NCBI GenBank assembly: GCA_965249895.1
Contig: CBDFNC010000005.1
Coordinates: forward strand, 2,542,001-2,606,000
Reading direction: 5' to 3'
DNA length: 64,000 nucleotides
DNA from: CBDFNC01 sp965249895
GTDB lineage: Bacteria; Pseudomonadota; Gammaproteobacteria; Enterobacterales; CBDFNC01
Below the pieces are notes generated by a model. That model worked only from the letters and a program-made list of their open reading frames with translations, ran no database searches and was not told where the DNA came from. A program made the position numbers and the translations under genes. Shown one piece after another: positions 17,457 through 25,619 of this stretch; position 1 is the stretch's first letter, and every line of letters begins with the position of its first letter.

Positions 17457-17573
17457 TCAATTAAAACTGTTGCCGAGCCGAAAAATGGCACCGAAGCGTG
17501 ATCAGCATCGATGAGAACAAGCGATCAGCTTCGGTGAGAATGAGTGATCATCTTCATGAGAATACGCAGCAGC

Positions 17574-19081
17574 GCGAAATCAAACGAAAATACGGTGTAG
17601 AAAAAGCGGTTCGTGAAGCCCCTGCCCGTGTTCGCTGGTTATGTTTAGATCTAATAAAACACTATAAAGAGCACATTCGCCCCGATGGCTTCAAGGCCAT
17701 GATAGTGGTGGGTAGCCGTCACGCTGCGGCTATCTATAAAAAGACCTTAGATGAGCTGGGCGCTCCGCCATCTGAGGTGATTATTTCAGGCGACCATAAT
17801 GATGAGCAATACCTGGCGCAATATACGGATAAGGTGCATCAGAAGAAGGTTATCGCCAACTTCAAAAAGCCGTTTGGTTTAGACAAACAAGGCGTCATCG
17901 ATAAGAACAAGAAGTTTGATAACACAGCCTTTTTGATTGTGAAAGACATGCTGTTAACAGGCTTTGATGCGCCCATTGCTCAGGTGATGTATATCGACCG
18001 TAAGCTGCAAGATCATACCCTGATGCAGGCCATCGCTCGGGTGAACCGGACTTATAAAGGCAAGTCGTGCGGTTATGTGATGGATTACTATGGCTTGGCG
18101 ACTCACCTTACTGAAGCGCTAGAGCTGTTTAGCAGTGAAGATGTTGAAGGCACTTATCAAAGCTTAAAAGATGAAATACCCAAGGTGAAAGCCGCCCATA
18201 CTCGCGCCATGCAATTCTTTAAAGATGTTAACAGCGACGATATTGATGATTATGTGCTGGCGTTAAAAGCTGAAACTGTCCGGGCTCAGTTTGATTTAGC
18301 GTTTAAGACCTTTGGTAAACAGCTAAACGTGATATTGCCAGACAATGCCGCCGCGTCATTTACTGCTGACATGAGGCTACTAGGCAAGATACATAATGCT
18401 GCCAAAACCTTGTATCGGGATGAGGGGCTGGATATGTCAGAGATTGGCGAGAAGGTTCGCCAGCTGGTGGATGAGCATATCCTAAGTACGGGCGTAGACC
18501 CTAAAATACCCCCTGTAGATTTGTTGGCTGCCAACTTTAAAGAGAGCATCGCGGCCACTAAATCCGACGAGTCTAAAGCGTCTGAGATTGAGAGTGCAAT
18601 TAAACATCACATTACCATTAATCTGGATGAAGACCCCGAGTTTTACCGCTCACTGAGCTTGCGGCTACGTGACATTATCGAGAAAACGGCTGGGCAGTGG
18701 TCACAGCAATTAGAGCTGTTACTGGAAATGACCGGTGATATTAGCAGCGCCCACCAGCAAGCCGCGCAGGATTTAGGCTTGTCGCAAACTGAGCTGGCTT
18801 TCTACAACATCCTGATGGTTGAAGTGACAAATGCCAAAGACGGTGATGTGATCCATGAAGCAATTCATCATGCAATAAAAGCCACCACTCAAGTGCTTGT
18901 AAGCATGCTGGATGAAGCGACGGAAATTATTGATTTCTTCCATAAGCAAGATGAAGTGAAACGCATGAAGAAAGAAATTAAGCGGGCTGTTTTGGACCAA
19001 CCTTTTGGTGATAGAGCATTAGTAGGCATTCTTCAGGAGCGCTTTATGGATTTAGCAAAAACTAAATTCGGGAACCGGTAG
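17574..19081 (+). pseudogene. hsdR: Type I restriction enzyme subunit HsdR, 3' part
   Basis: Continues the hsdR frame after the IS21 element: the join reads DEQ|REIKRKYGVEKAVREA. It holds the second RecA-like domain, with helicase motifs V and VI in VKDMLLTGFDAPIAQVMYID and LMQAIARVNRTYKGK, and the C-terminal helical domain that docks on the methylase, ending at 19081. A frame open from 17498 inside the IS could express this part alone, but without the nuclease and first motor domain it would not restrict DNA. Confidence 0.93.
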
Positions 19082-19111
19082 CGTGGGTTTTGTTAGCCAG
19101 GAATATTTGCA

Positions 19112-19285
19112 ATGAACGCCATGAAAGATGAACCCGAAATTATCGAAGGTAATGGCTACTTTGTTGAAGTGATACGGACTCGCCGCTCTAAGTCAGCCTC
19201 CCTTAAGGTTGAAGATGGCGTGGTGACAGTTGTTGTGCCTAAACAGCTTGAACAAGAGCGCATTATTCAGCTGATTAACGGCGTT
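19112..19285 (+). pseudogene. YgjP-type metallopeptidase, 5' part (interrupted by IS3)
   Basis: The start of a DUF45/YgjP-type protein (MNAMKDEPEIIEGNGYFVEV...), beginning 30 bases after hsdR. The frame is broken at ...RIIQLINGV by an IS3-family element; translation would run into the IS and stop at 19366. With the IS and a GTT repeat removed, the frame continues as NDKHGWIIEKIAQH and gives a protein of about 242 residues. Genes of this family commonly end type I restriction operons. Confidence 0.8.
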
Positions 19286-19316
19286 TTTCAAGGTAGTTGT
19301 CGCCTAAAGTTCAAAA

Positions 19317-20366
19317 TTATGCCGCCTTACCTTTCTCAATTTCTGTCTTGCTCTTTTCCGGGTTAAGGTGAACCTCCGTTATCAGATCCCAGTTTTTGAT
19401 TTCACCACTCCAGCGGCTTGGATTTTTTGATTTTGCTGCTTGGTATACCTGTTTTCGTTTAGCCAATATGTGTACATCTTCACCTGTGTGACGCTGCTGC
19501 GGCGTAACAAATTTGACTCCGCTATGTAAATGTTCATGGTTATACCATTCAACAAACCCGCATACCCAGCTTCGCGCCGCTTGTAGATCATTAAAGGGCC
19601 GCTCTGGGTATTCTGGTCGGTATTTCAACGTACGAAATAGGGATTCTGAATAGGGGTTATCATTACTCACCGAAGGTCGGCTAAACGAGGGAATAACACC
19701 CAGTTGCTGCAAGGTCGCCAGCATCGTAGCGCCTTTCATTGGGCTCCCATTGTCCGAGTGCAGCGTCACCTGGTTACGCTTAACACCTTCCCGCTGACAG
19801 ATATCAGTCATAAGATCTGCTGCTAATGCACTCGATTCCTCTTCGTATACCTGCCAGCCAACGATTTTTCGACTGTAAATATCCATCACCAAGTACAGAT
19901 ATAAAAATATCCCTTTAACAACAGTGGGTAAGTAGGTGATATCCCAAGTGTAAATTTGATTGGGCTCTGTCGCTGTCAGGGCTTTAGGTTTATGTATTTT
20001 CCTGACTGGCTTACTCTTGTCTCGGTGATTTAGCTGATTGTGTACCTTCATCACCCGATAGAACGTTGACTCTGAGGCAATATATAGCCCTTTATCGACA
20101 AGCTTCGGTACGATTTTGTTCGGTGGTAATTTCGCATACTCAGGCTCATTAACAAGCTTAATGATACGCTGGCGCTCCAATTCTGTTAGCTTATTTTTTG
20201 GTTCACGGTAGGCTTCTATCCGCCCATCTTGCTCATTGCCTGGCTGGTTCCAACGCTGCAAGGTTTTTGCGCTAACCCCTATGATTTCACAGGCTTTTGA
20301 TTGTCTGGCACCAGAATCACATGCCTGATTTATCAGGCTCATGATTTCCGTTCGTTCTGAACTCAT
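19317..20366 (-). CDS. IS3-family transposase OrfB (rve integrase domain)
   Basis: 349 residues. An N-terminal helical region with KTLQRWNQPG (helix-turn-helix-like) and HTH_21-like segments is followed by the DDE core: YTWDITYLP (first Asp), LHSDNGSPMKGATM (second Asp) and SVSNDNPYSESLFRTLKY with the Glu 35 residues later. The start ATG overlaps the orfA stop (ATGA), so expression is probably by coupled reinitiation or frameshifting. Intact. Confidence 0.93.
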   Translation of the reverse strand: MSSERTEIMSLINQACDSGARQSKACEIIGVSAKTLQRWNQPGNEQDGRIEAYREPKNKLTELERQRIIKLVNEPEYAKLPPNKIVPKLVDKGLYIASESTFYRVMKVHNQLNHRDKSKPVRKIHKPKALTATEPNQIYTWDITYLPTVVKGIFLYLYLVMDIYSRKIVGWQVYEEESSALAADLMTDICQREGVKRNQVTLHSDNGSPMKGATMLATLQQLGVIPSFSRPSVSNDNPYSESLFRTLKYRPEYPERPFNDLQAARSWVCGFVEWYNHEHLHSGVKFVTPQQRHTGEDVHILAKRKQVYQAAKSKNPSRWSGEIKNWDLITEVHLNPEKSKTEIEKGKAA

Positions 20367-20890
20367 TGTGAGTCGTCCTCGTCGCTTCCCCAGATCGCAT
20401 TGACTTTTTTTTGGAGCACTAATAACGCAGCGGTCTCGGCCAGCGCTTTGTCTTTTCGGTTCAGCTCCTTTTTTAATGCCTTATTTTCATGCTTAAGGCC
20501 TTTTATTTCCGAGCGACTCGTCGCTTTACTATTAGCTGCATTGCCATGAGTAAAATCAAGTTTCCACTGTTTAATATGGTGGGGATATAAGCCTTGTTCA
20601 CGGCATAGCTCACTGATGGCCTCACCACCCAGCGAGGCGCAAGTAATGACCATGTTAAGCCTTTCCTCTAAACTCCAATCTTGTGGTCTTTTTTCTTTTG
20701 TCATAATGCCAGTTTTATCAGTAAAACCCATTTCAAATACTTGCTCTCTGGACTGTACAATCCACTTACCTAATGTTGAATAACCGACGCCTAAAGACTC
20801 AGCCACTTCTTTTAAGCTGGACTCTGCAGGGCGATTAAGCGCTTTTTCCACTGCTTGTATTTTAAATGACTTTGTATATCTTTTGTTCAT
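20363..20890 (-). CDS. IS3-family transposase OrfA
   Basis: A 175-residue DNA-binding partner. The N-terminal helix-turn-helix is KSFKIQAVEKALNRP then LKEVAESLGVGYSTLGKWI; a second helix-turn-helix-like block (LNMVITCASLGGEAISELC) and a C-terminal coiled coil (LKHENKALKKELNRKDKAL) follow. It is longer than many OrfA proteins because of the duplicated helix-turn-helix. Its stop overlaps the orfB start. Confidence 0.92.
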   Translation of the reverse strand: MNKRYTKSFKIQAVEKALNRPAESSLKEVAESLGVGYSTLGKWIVQSREQVFEMGFTDKTGIMTKEKRPQDWSLEERLNMVITCASLGGEAISELCREQGLYPHHIKQWKLDFTHGNAANSKATSRSEIKGLKHENKALKKELNRKDKALAETAALLVLQKKVNAIWGSDEDDSQ

Positions 20891-20943
20891 TTTTTGCTAC
20901 CTCTAACTGAAAATTAGAGGCGACAACTATCCTGACACAGGGG

Positions 20944-21501
20944 GTTAACGATAAACACGGCTGGATCATTGAGAAGATAGCACAGCACAGTGAATCCACA
21001 CCCGCCACCAGCAAAGAGTTTGTTTCTGGTGAAGCTTTTCCTTATCTGGGGCGCAACTATCGCCTGAAGGTTTTGAAAGGCAGTTATGAACCTGTGAAAC
21101 TGATTGCTGGTCGCTTAACCGTGACTTTACCTGAAGGTAACTTAACAACTTACCACGCTCGCAATGCTCTCCTTCGCTGGTATAAGCGTAAAGCCCAGGG
21201 CAAGATCCGCGACAAAGTTGAACGCTATGCCAAGGTAGTGGGTGTTAAGCCGGAAGTTATAGGTATTAAATCATTCAAAAGTCGCTGGGGCAGTTGTAGC
21301 CCTAGAGGGGACTTGGACTTCAACTGGCTGGTGGTTTTAGCGCCTAACCGTATTGTGGATTACGTGGTAGTGCATGAGCTTTGCCATCTGATCCATCATG
21401 ACCACTCCCCTAAATTCTGGAAAGAAGTTGAACGGGTGATGCCGGATTACAAGGGGTGCAAAGAGTGGCTTAAAGTGAACGGACATTCGCTGGTGGTTTG
21501 A
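20944..21501 (+). pseudogene. YgjP-type metallopeptidase, 3' part
   Basis: The larger remaining part of the split gene. It contains SFKSRWGSCSPRGDLDFNW followed by VVHELCHLIHHDHSPKFW: the HExxH-like zinc motif (HELCH) and a downstream His typical of DUF45/YgjP predicted metallopeptidases. An internal ATG at 21073 could start translation, and this fragment keeps all metal ligands, so partial activity cannot be excluded. The native protein would be about 242 residues. Confidence 0.82.
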
Positions 21502-21623
21502 GCTACTCCACACAGAACAAGCCATTTTTACACAGAAAAGGGCTGTTTTTTGTTTCAGTTAGTCACTTTAATAGAGTGGCGTAAATTTAACTCCAGGCGC
21601 ATAACCCTAAAGAGTTCGGTCAT

Positions 21624-21644
21624 AACATATCATTATGATATGTT
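21624..21644. promoter_or_regulatory. Inverted repeat upstream of darT, possible operator
   Basis: AACATATCA and TGATATGTT are perfect 9-base arms around a 3-base centre, 40 bases before the darT start. Position and symmetry fit a binding site controlling the toxin-antitoxin operon. No dedicated DNA-binding regulator is encoded next to it. Confidence 0.45.
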
Positions 21645-21683
21645 TGATAAAGTAGCAAGATTGAGGCCTAGCAGAGTAATAAA

Positions 21684-22289
21684 ATGACTATAAAAGTGTC
21701 CCACATAACCCATATTGATAATCTGACAGGGATTCTTCAGCAAGGCTGTTTGTGGTCTGACGCTAAGCGGATTGAACTAAATTTTGTCAATCAGACAATT
21801 GGCTATAGTCACATTAAACAAAGGCGTTTATCACACCCTGTCAACGTCGCCGCTGGCGGCACTATTGGTGAATACGTTCCCTTCAATTTCTGCCCTCGCT
21901 CAGTAATGCTGTATGTCATTCACCGAGGACATGAAAACTATCAGGATGGGCAAGATCGAATTGTTCATTTAATCAGTGATGTAGATAGTATTATTCAGTC
22001 AAACAGCCAATGTTTCTTTACAGATATACATGCTGATCTTGCCTATGCAGAACAGATTGGCGATTTAAGCAGAATAAATGAGCTAGATTTCAATAGGATA
22101 CATGCTAAATACTGGCAAGACTATAAAGAAGAAAAGCAAGCAGAGTTCTTGGCCTACCAATCTGTTCCGTGGAATTGCGTTCGACAGGTTGGTGTAAAAA
22201 CGTCAGAATTGGCTCAAGAAGTTACAAGCATCATAGCAACAGAAAGTCACAAACCAGAAATAGTTGTTAAGCCTGAATGGTATTATTAA
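21684..22289 (+). CDS. darT: DarT toxin, DNA ADP-ribosyltransferase
   Basis: A 201-residue toxin of the DUF4433/DarT family, which attaches ADP-ribose to single-stranded DNA and blocks replication. Visible family features: the NAD-binding start VSHITHIDNLTGILQQGCLW, the IKQRRLSHPV region with the conserved Arg, GEYVPFNFCPRSVMLYVIH, and a C-terminal KQAEFLAY whose Glu (about residue 154) corresponds to the catalytic Glu. All key positions are present, so it should be active. It is followed after 14 bases by the antitoxin darG. DarTG systems act as phage defence by abortive infection. Confidence 0.92.
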   Translation: MTIKVSHITHIDNLTGILQQGCLWSDAKRIELNFVNQTIGYSHIKQRRLSHPVNVAAGGTIGEYVPFNFCPRSVMLYVIHRGHENYQDGQDRIVHLISDVDSIIQSNSQCFFTDIHADLAYAEQIGDLSRINELDFNRIHAKYWQDYKEEKQAEFLAYQSVPWNCVRQVGVKTSELAQEVTSIIATESHKPEIVVKPEWYY

Positions 22290-22303
22290 ACGAGAACAGT
22301 ACG

Positions 22304-23371
22304 ATGATTACTTATATTAAAGGTAACATATTACATGACCAAGCAGATGCCATTATAAATACGGTCAATACCGTGGGCGTGATGGGTAAAGGCTTAGCAT
22401 TGCAGTTTAAAAAGGCTTTTCCTGATAATTTTAAAGTATACAAAGCAGCTTGTGATAATAATGAGCTGAGTACAGGCCAAATGCTGAGCGTTTCAACCAA
22501 CTCATTAAGCCCTCCTTACTATATTATCAACTTTCCTACCAAAGCCCACTGGAAAGGAAAATCTAAAATCGAGTATATCGAACAAGGATTAGCGAGTTTA
22601 AAGCAAGAGATTCTAAGATTAGAGCTTAAATCTGTTGCTATACCTGCATTGGGGAGTGGGTTAGGTGGTTTACCTTGGAGCCGGGTGGAAGCTATAATCA
22701 GTCAATCTCTTGGTGACATGCCCAATGTAGAGTGGCGTATTTACCCTCCTCAAAGTGCCCCCGAGGCAAAAGCTATGCCGAATAAAACTCGCCGCCCTAG
22801 AATGACGATTGGACGTGCAGCGGTTCTTGGCTTAATCGATAAATATTCTAGCTCTGGATTACACTATCACCTTTCATTATTAGAAGTTCAAAAGCTGGTT
22901 TACTTCCTAACAGCCTCAGGTGAACACTTAAATAAAGTGAATTTTCAAAAACATCATTACGGACCTTACGCAGATGTTTTGCGTCATGTACTAGAAAAAA
23001 TGGAAGGGCACTTTATTTCGGGTTATGCAGATGGTCAAAATAAACCAGATATTCCAATTGAGCTTAAAGGGTCTGCGGCCCAAGAAGCTATTTCATTTTT
23101 AGCAAACCATCCTGATACACAGTCTCGTTTTGAAGACGTTGCAAAACTTGTAGATGGCTTTGAGTCACCCTATGGAATGGAACTACTTTCAACAGTTCAT
23201 TGGGTAGCAACTCAAGACATGAATGGAGTTACTGACACAGAAAAATTAGTTGAGCAAGTTCACCGCTGGAGTGAACGAAAAGCACAGATGAAACCTGCTC
23301 ATATAAAAGCGGCTTGGGTCAGAATTAGCGAACAAGGCTGGTTAGATAAAAAAGCTCCGATAGCTCATTGA
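22304..23371 (+). CDS. darG: DarG antitoxin, macro-domain ADP-ribosyl glycohydrolase
   Basis: About 355 residues from ATG 22304 (MITYIKGNILHDQADAIINT). An earlier in-frame start at 22277 would overlap darT and is less likely. Residues 1-155 are a macrodomain (NTVNTVGVMGKGLALQFKKA, then VAIPALGSGLGGL) that removes ADP-ribose from DNA. Residues 165-355 form the C-terminal domain (RPRMTIGRAAVLGLIDKY, then HLSLLEVQKLVYFL) that in DarG binds and blocks DarT directly. The two-domain length matches full DarG. Co-operonic with darT. Confidence 0.93.
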   Translation: MITYIKGNILHDQADAIINTVNTVGVMGKGLALQFKKAFPDNFKVYKAACDNNELSTGQMLSVSTNSLSPPYYIINFPTKAHWKGKSKIEYIEQGLASLKQEILRLELKSVAIPALGSGLGGLPWSRVEAIISQSLGDMPNVEWRIYPPQSAPEAKAMPNKTRRPRMTIGRAAVLGLIDKYSSSGLHYHLSLLEVQKLVYFLTASGEHLNKVNFQKHHYGPYADVLRHVLEKMEGHFISGYADGQNKPDIPIELKGSAAQEAISFLANHPDTQSRFEDVAKLVDGFESPYGMELLSTVHWVATQDMNGVTDTEKLVEQVHRWSERKAQMKPAHIKAAWVRISEQGWLDKKAPIAH

Positions 23372-23394
23372 GTTACCGGAGCTAGGAAGCGACA

Positions 23395-23950
23395 CTACAC
23401 AAACATATTAGAGTTTACATTAACGTTTAACTCTATGTTCTTATCTCGAAGCAACATATTCACTGTTTGTAATATAGCTTTATCTGGTACAAAAATACTA
23501 AAAAACTCATGTGGCATAACCTTAATTGGGGATAAACACTCAGCCATATAAACACTTTTAGATAGCTGGTCAGTATAATTACGTTTATTCATCGCCTCCC
23601 AATCAATAGTCGCTACCCCACTGTCATAGTCCAGAAGTTCAATGTGGCTCCCAGCTAAGGGGTGACAAGGAACCACCTTCCAGCCACAATTCAAAGCATG
23701 GCGCCTTAGTACAGTGATAAGAACAAATGTAGTAAGTGGGTTCTCAACTTGCACACGACCATCAAAAGGGTTTCTAGCAAAAAAATGAAAGGGAACCATT
23801 CTGTTCACGCCCAGCTAGAATTTCAGGATCAGCGACATCATCGAACTCGTTTACCTCACTACGAGAAACTAAACCTAGCTCAAGTATCGAAGATAAGTTT
23901 CCCAAACTCGTCAAATGATAAAGCAGCTTTTGCTCTTTTATATCAACCAT
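23395..23950 (-). pseudogene. Second DarT-like (DUF4433) gene, frameshifted
   Basis: Starts at ATG 23950 (MVDIKEQKLLYHLTSLGNLS) behind an AGGGGGTG ribosome-binding site. The first frame runs to PEILAGREQN; the protein continues in another frame as RMVPFHFFARNPFDGRV, through SKSVYMAECLSPIKVMPH, to 23395. NLSSILELGLVSR, VPFHFFARN and the AEC(L) segment match the DarT-family order, with the Glu of AEC at the catalytic position. One indel between about 23790 and 23830 breaks it. It converges on darTG and has no macro-domain partner of its own. A sequencing error or programmed frameshift cannot be excluded. Confidence 0.65.
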
Positions 23951-24034
23951 ATGGCACCCCCTAAACAACTAAGTGTAGAAGCTACTCTTAAACAATAAAG
24001 CTTGTATTTTCACATTCTCAATGGTATGCAATCG

Positions 24035-25257
24035 TTAAGCATTCAACACAAGCACATTACTCTGAGGATTAGAAAGTAGCTCCAATCTCTCCAGCCACAT
24101 ATCCAGTGCCGCCAATTTTTCAGGTAAATACTGACTACGGTTATAAATGGCCATGACCCCACCAAGGCTATGACCCAGAAGCAGCTGCTCTACGATATGA
24201 GGCGCAACACCTAAATCATTTAACTTAGTCGCCAATGTTCTGCGTAAATCGTGCAAAGTCCAGGCTTCATCATGTTTAAGTCGCTGCCATAGCACCCTGC
24301 CAGACTGGCTCACTGCTGGAGAATCTTTCAGCTCTCCCAATATGTAATCGGAATCGCTGCTGTCACCTTTGAGCTGTAACAACCACTCTTTCAATGCCGC
24401 AGGGATCGGCCTTACAATTTTCTCCGAGGTTTTGCTGTTACTCTTTGGCACTGTCCACAAATCAGCCTCAAAGCTCCATTCTCGCCAAGTGGATAAACGG
24501 ACCCCTTTGGTTCTGACACCAAACACAATAAGGAGTTTAAGCAGGTTTTTATAGTAGGGTAAGAGCTTGTCACCATGGGCAAACCGCCATACATCAATAA
24601 GCTCCTGCTCTGTTAATACTCTGTCTTTCTTCGCTTGTTTATTACCAACATCTGTCACAATTAGGTCGTCCAATGCTCTGCTGGTGGCCAGCCTACGGAC
24701 ACGGCAAAACCTTAAGGCTTGCTTGGTATTTTGTAAAACGTAACCAGCCGCAACGGGAGCTGCTTTTTGCTTACCTTTGATTCCTTTACGAATACGATCA
24801 AAGCACTCAACCCAATGGCGAGTTTCGGTATCTTTTAAAGGAAGGTGGCCTATATATGGATAGATATGACGTTCAAACTGAGCTCTGTGCTTAGTATGAT
24901 TAGCCCTATCTCCTGGGCATACTCCACCAGCCACTACTCCAGTGCATCTTTAACAGTCACCGGAGCTAGATCTTCATCTCGTACTAGCTCTCGCTTTATC
25001 TTCGGATCAAAACCATCCGCCAGCCAACCAACCACGACATTCCTGTACCAAATTCCTAGCTTTAACTAATGAAATATCTGGATAGTTTCCAAAATCCAGC
25101 CTCTTACTCTTGCATCAATTTTATAGCGATACTGCCAGCTTATTTTTCCATGTGGCGAAACCCTGGCTCCAAGGCCATTGCCATCAGTCAAGGTGAAAAC
25201 CTTAGTATGTATTTTGTTCAATACCGCTTTCAAATTCTTATCGTATAGCTTGGCCAT
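24035..25257 (-). pseudogene. Tyrosine-type phage/island integrase, decayed
   Basis: The segments together describe an integrase of about 407 residues with a DUF4102-type N-terminus (TDGNGLGARVSPHGKISWQY), a core-binding region (HRAQFERHIYPYIGHLPLKD) and the catalytic domain: GVRTKGVRLSTW (Arg), LHDLRRTLAT (H-x-x-R), LLGHSLGG (His) and MAIYNRSQY (Tyr). The catalytic end is open from 24934 and complete. The N-terminal part is broken by a frameshift near 25100, an in-frame stop near 24937 and another frameshift just after. The island can therefore no longer move by this enzyme. It lies at the core-facing edge of the island. Confidence 0.88.
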
Positions 25258-25270
25258 GTTCTTCTCTTAG

Positions 25271-25304
25271 CTAGGGTACATAACCAGATTTTATGTACCC
25301 CTAG
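25271..25304. promoter_or_regulatory. Inverted repeat upstream of the integrase
   Basis: CTAGGGTACATAA and TTATGTACCCCTAG are nearly perfect 13-base arms around a 7-base centre, 14 bases upstream of the integrase start. GGGTACA-type repeats commonly accompany integrases of this type as arm or autoregulatory sites. It could also form a terminator-like hairpin. Confidence 0.45.
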
Positions 25305-25619
25305 TTAACCATAAAAGCAAAAAAAAACCAAGACGAAAGAAAACAATAAATACCATAACCAACTGTTTAGTAAAGCATAAACCACTACCGAGCAACTGGA
25401 CCATCAGCTAAATACTCAACACTAGGTCCAAGACCGCATACAAGTGAACTATTCTGCGGCCGTAACACTCTCTAACACTCTCTAACAAAATTGCTACAGT
25501 AATACTCAGCCAAATTATTTATTCTTGCGGACCAATAAAAATCACTCATTTTTACCAACTCTGGGGTTTTATACGCCGGCAGAGCGGGCCACCCTTTAAT
25601 ATAAGTAATTCCTCTATAT
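25305..25619. other. Intergenic region between the island integrase and eptA
   Basis: No supported ORF. It contains a tandem TAACACTCTC duplication at about 25463-25482 and probably the eptA promoter. An island end or attachment core may lie here, but no tRNA gene or matching repeat at the other island edge was found. Confidence 0.3.

Larger units (their letters stand above)
14954..17568 (+). mobile_element. IS21-family insertion sequence within hsdR
   Basis: A 2615 bp element with ends TGCATATTCTCATG and CATGAGAATACGCA (inverted), flanked by a 5 bp duplication GCAGC (14949-14953 and 17569-17573). Each end carries three to four tandem ~22 bp repeats of the form TTCTCATCGAAGCTGATCAC, the multiple transposase-binding sites typical of IS21. 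It encodes istA and istB. It splits hsdR between its two motor domains with no other loss of sequence. Confidence 0.93.
19286..20943 (-). mobile_element. IS3-family insertion sequence (approximate ends)
   Basis: Contains orfA and orfB on the minus strand. The ends share an inverted TAGTTGTCGCCT segment (left around 19294, right around 20925). The exact tips are unclear because the outer bases differ; 19286-20943 with a GTT target repeat is the choice that restores the interrupted metallopeptidase in frame. The element splits a gene directly downstream of hsdR. Confidence 0.75.
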
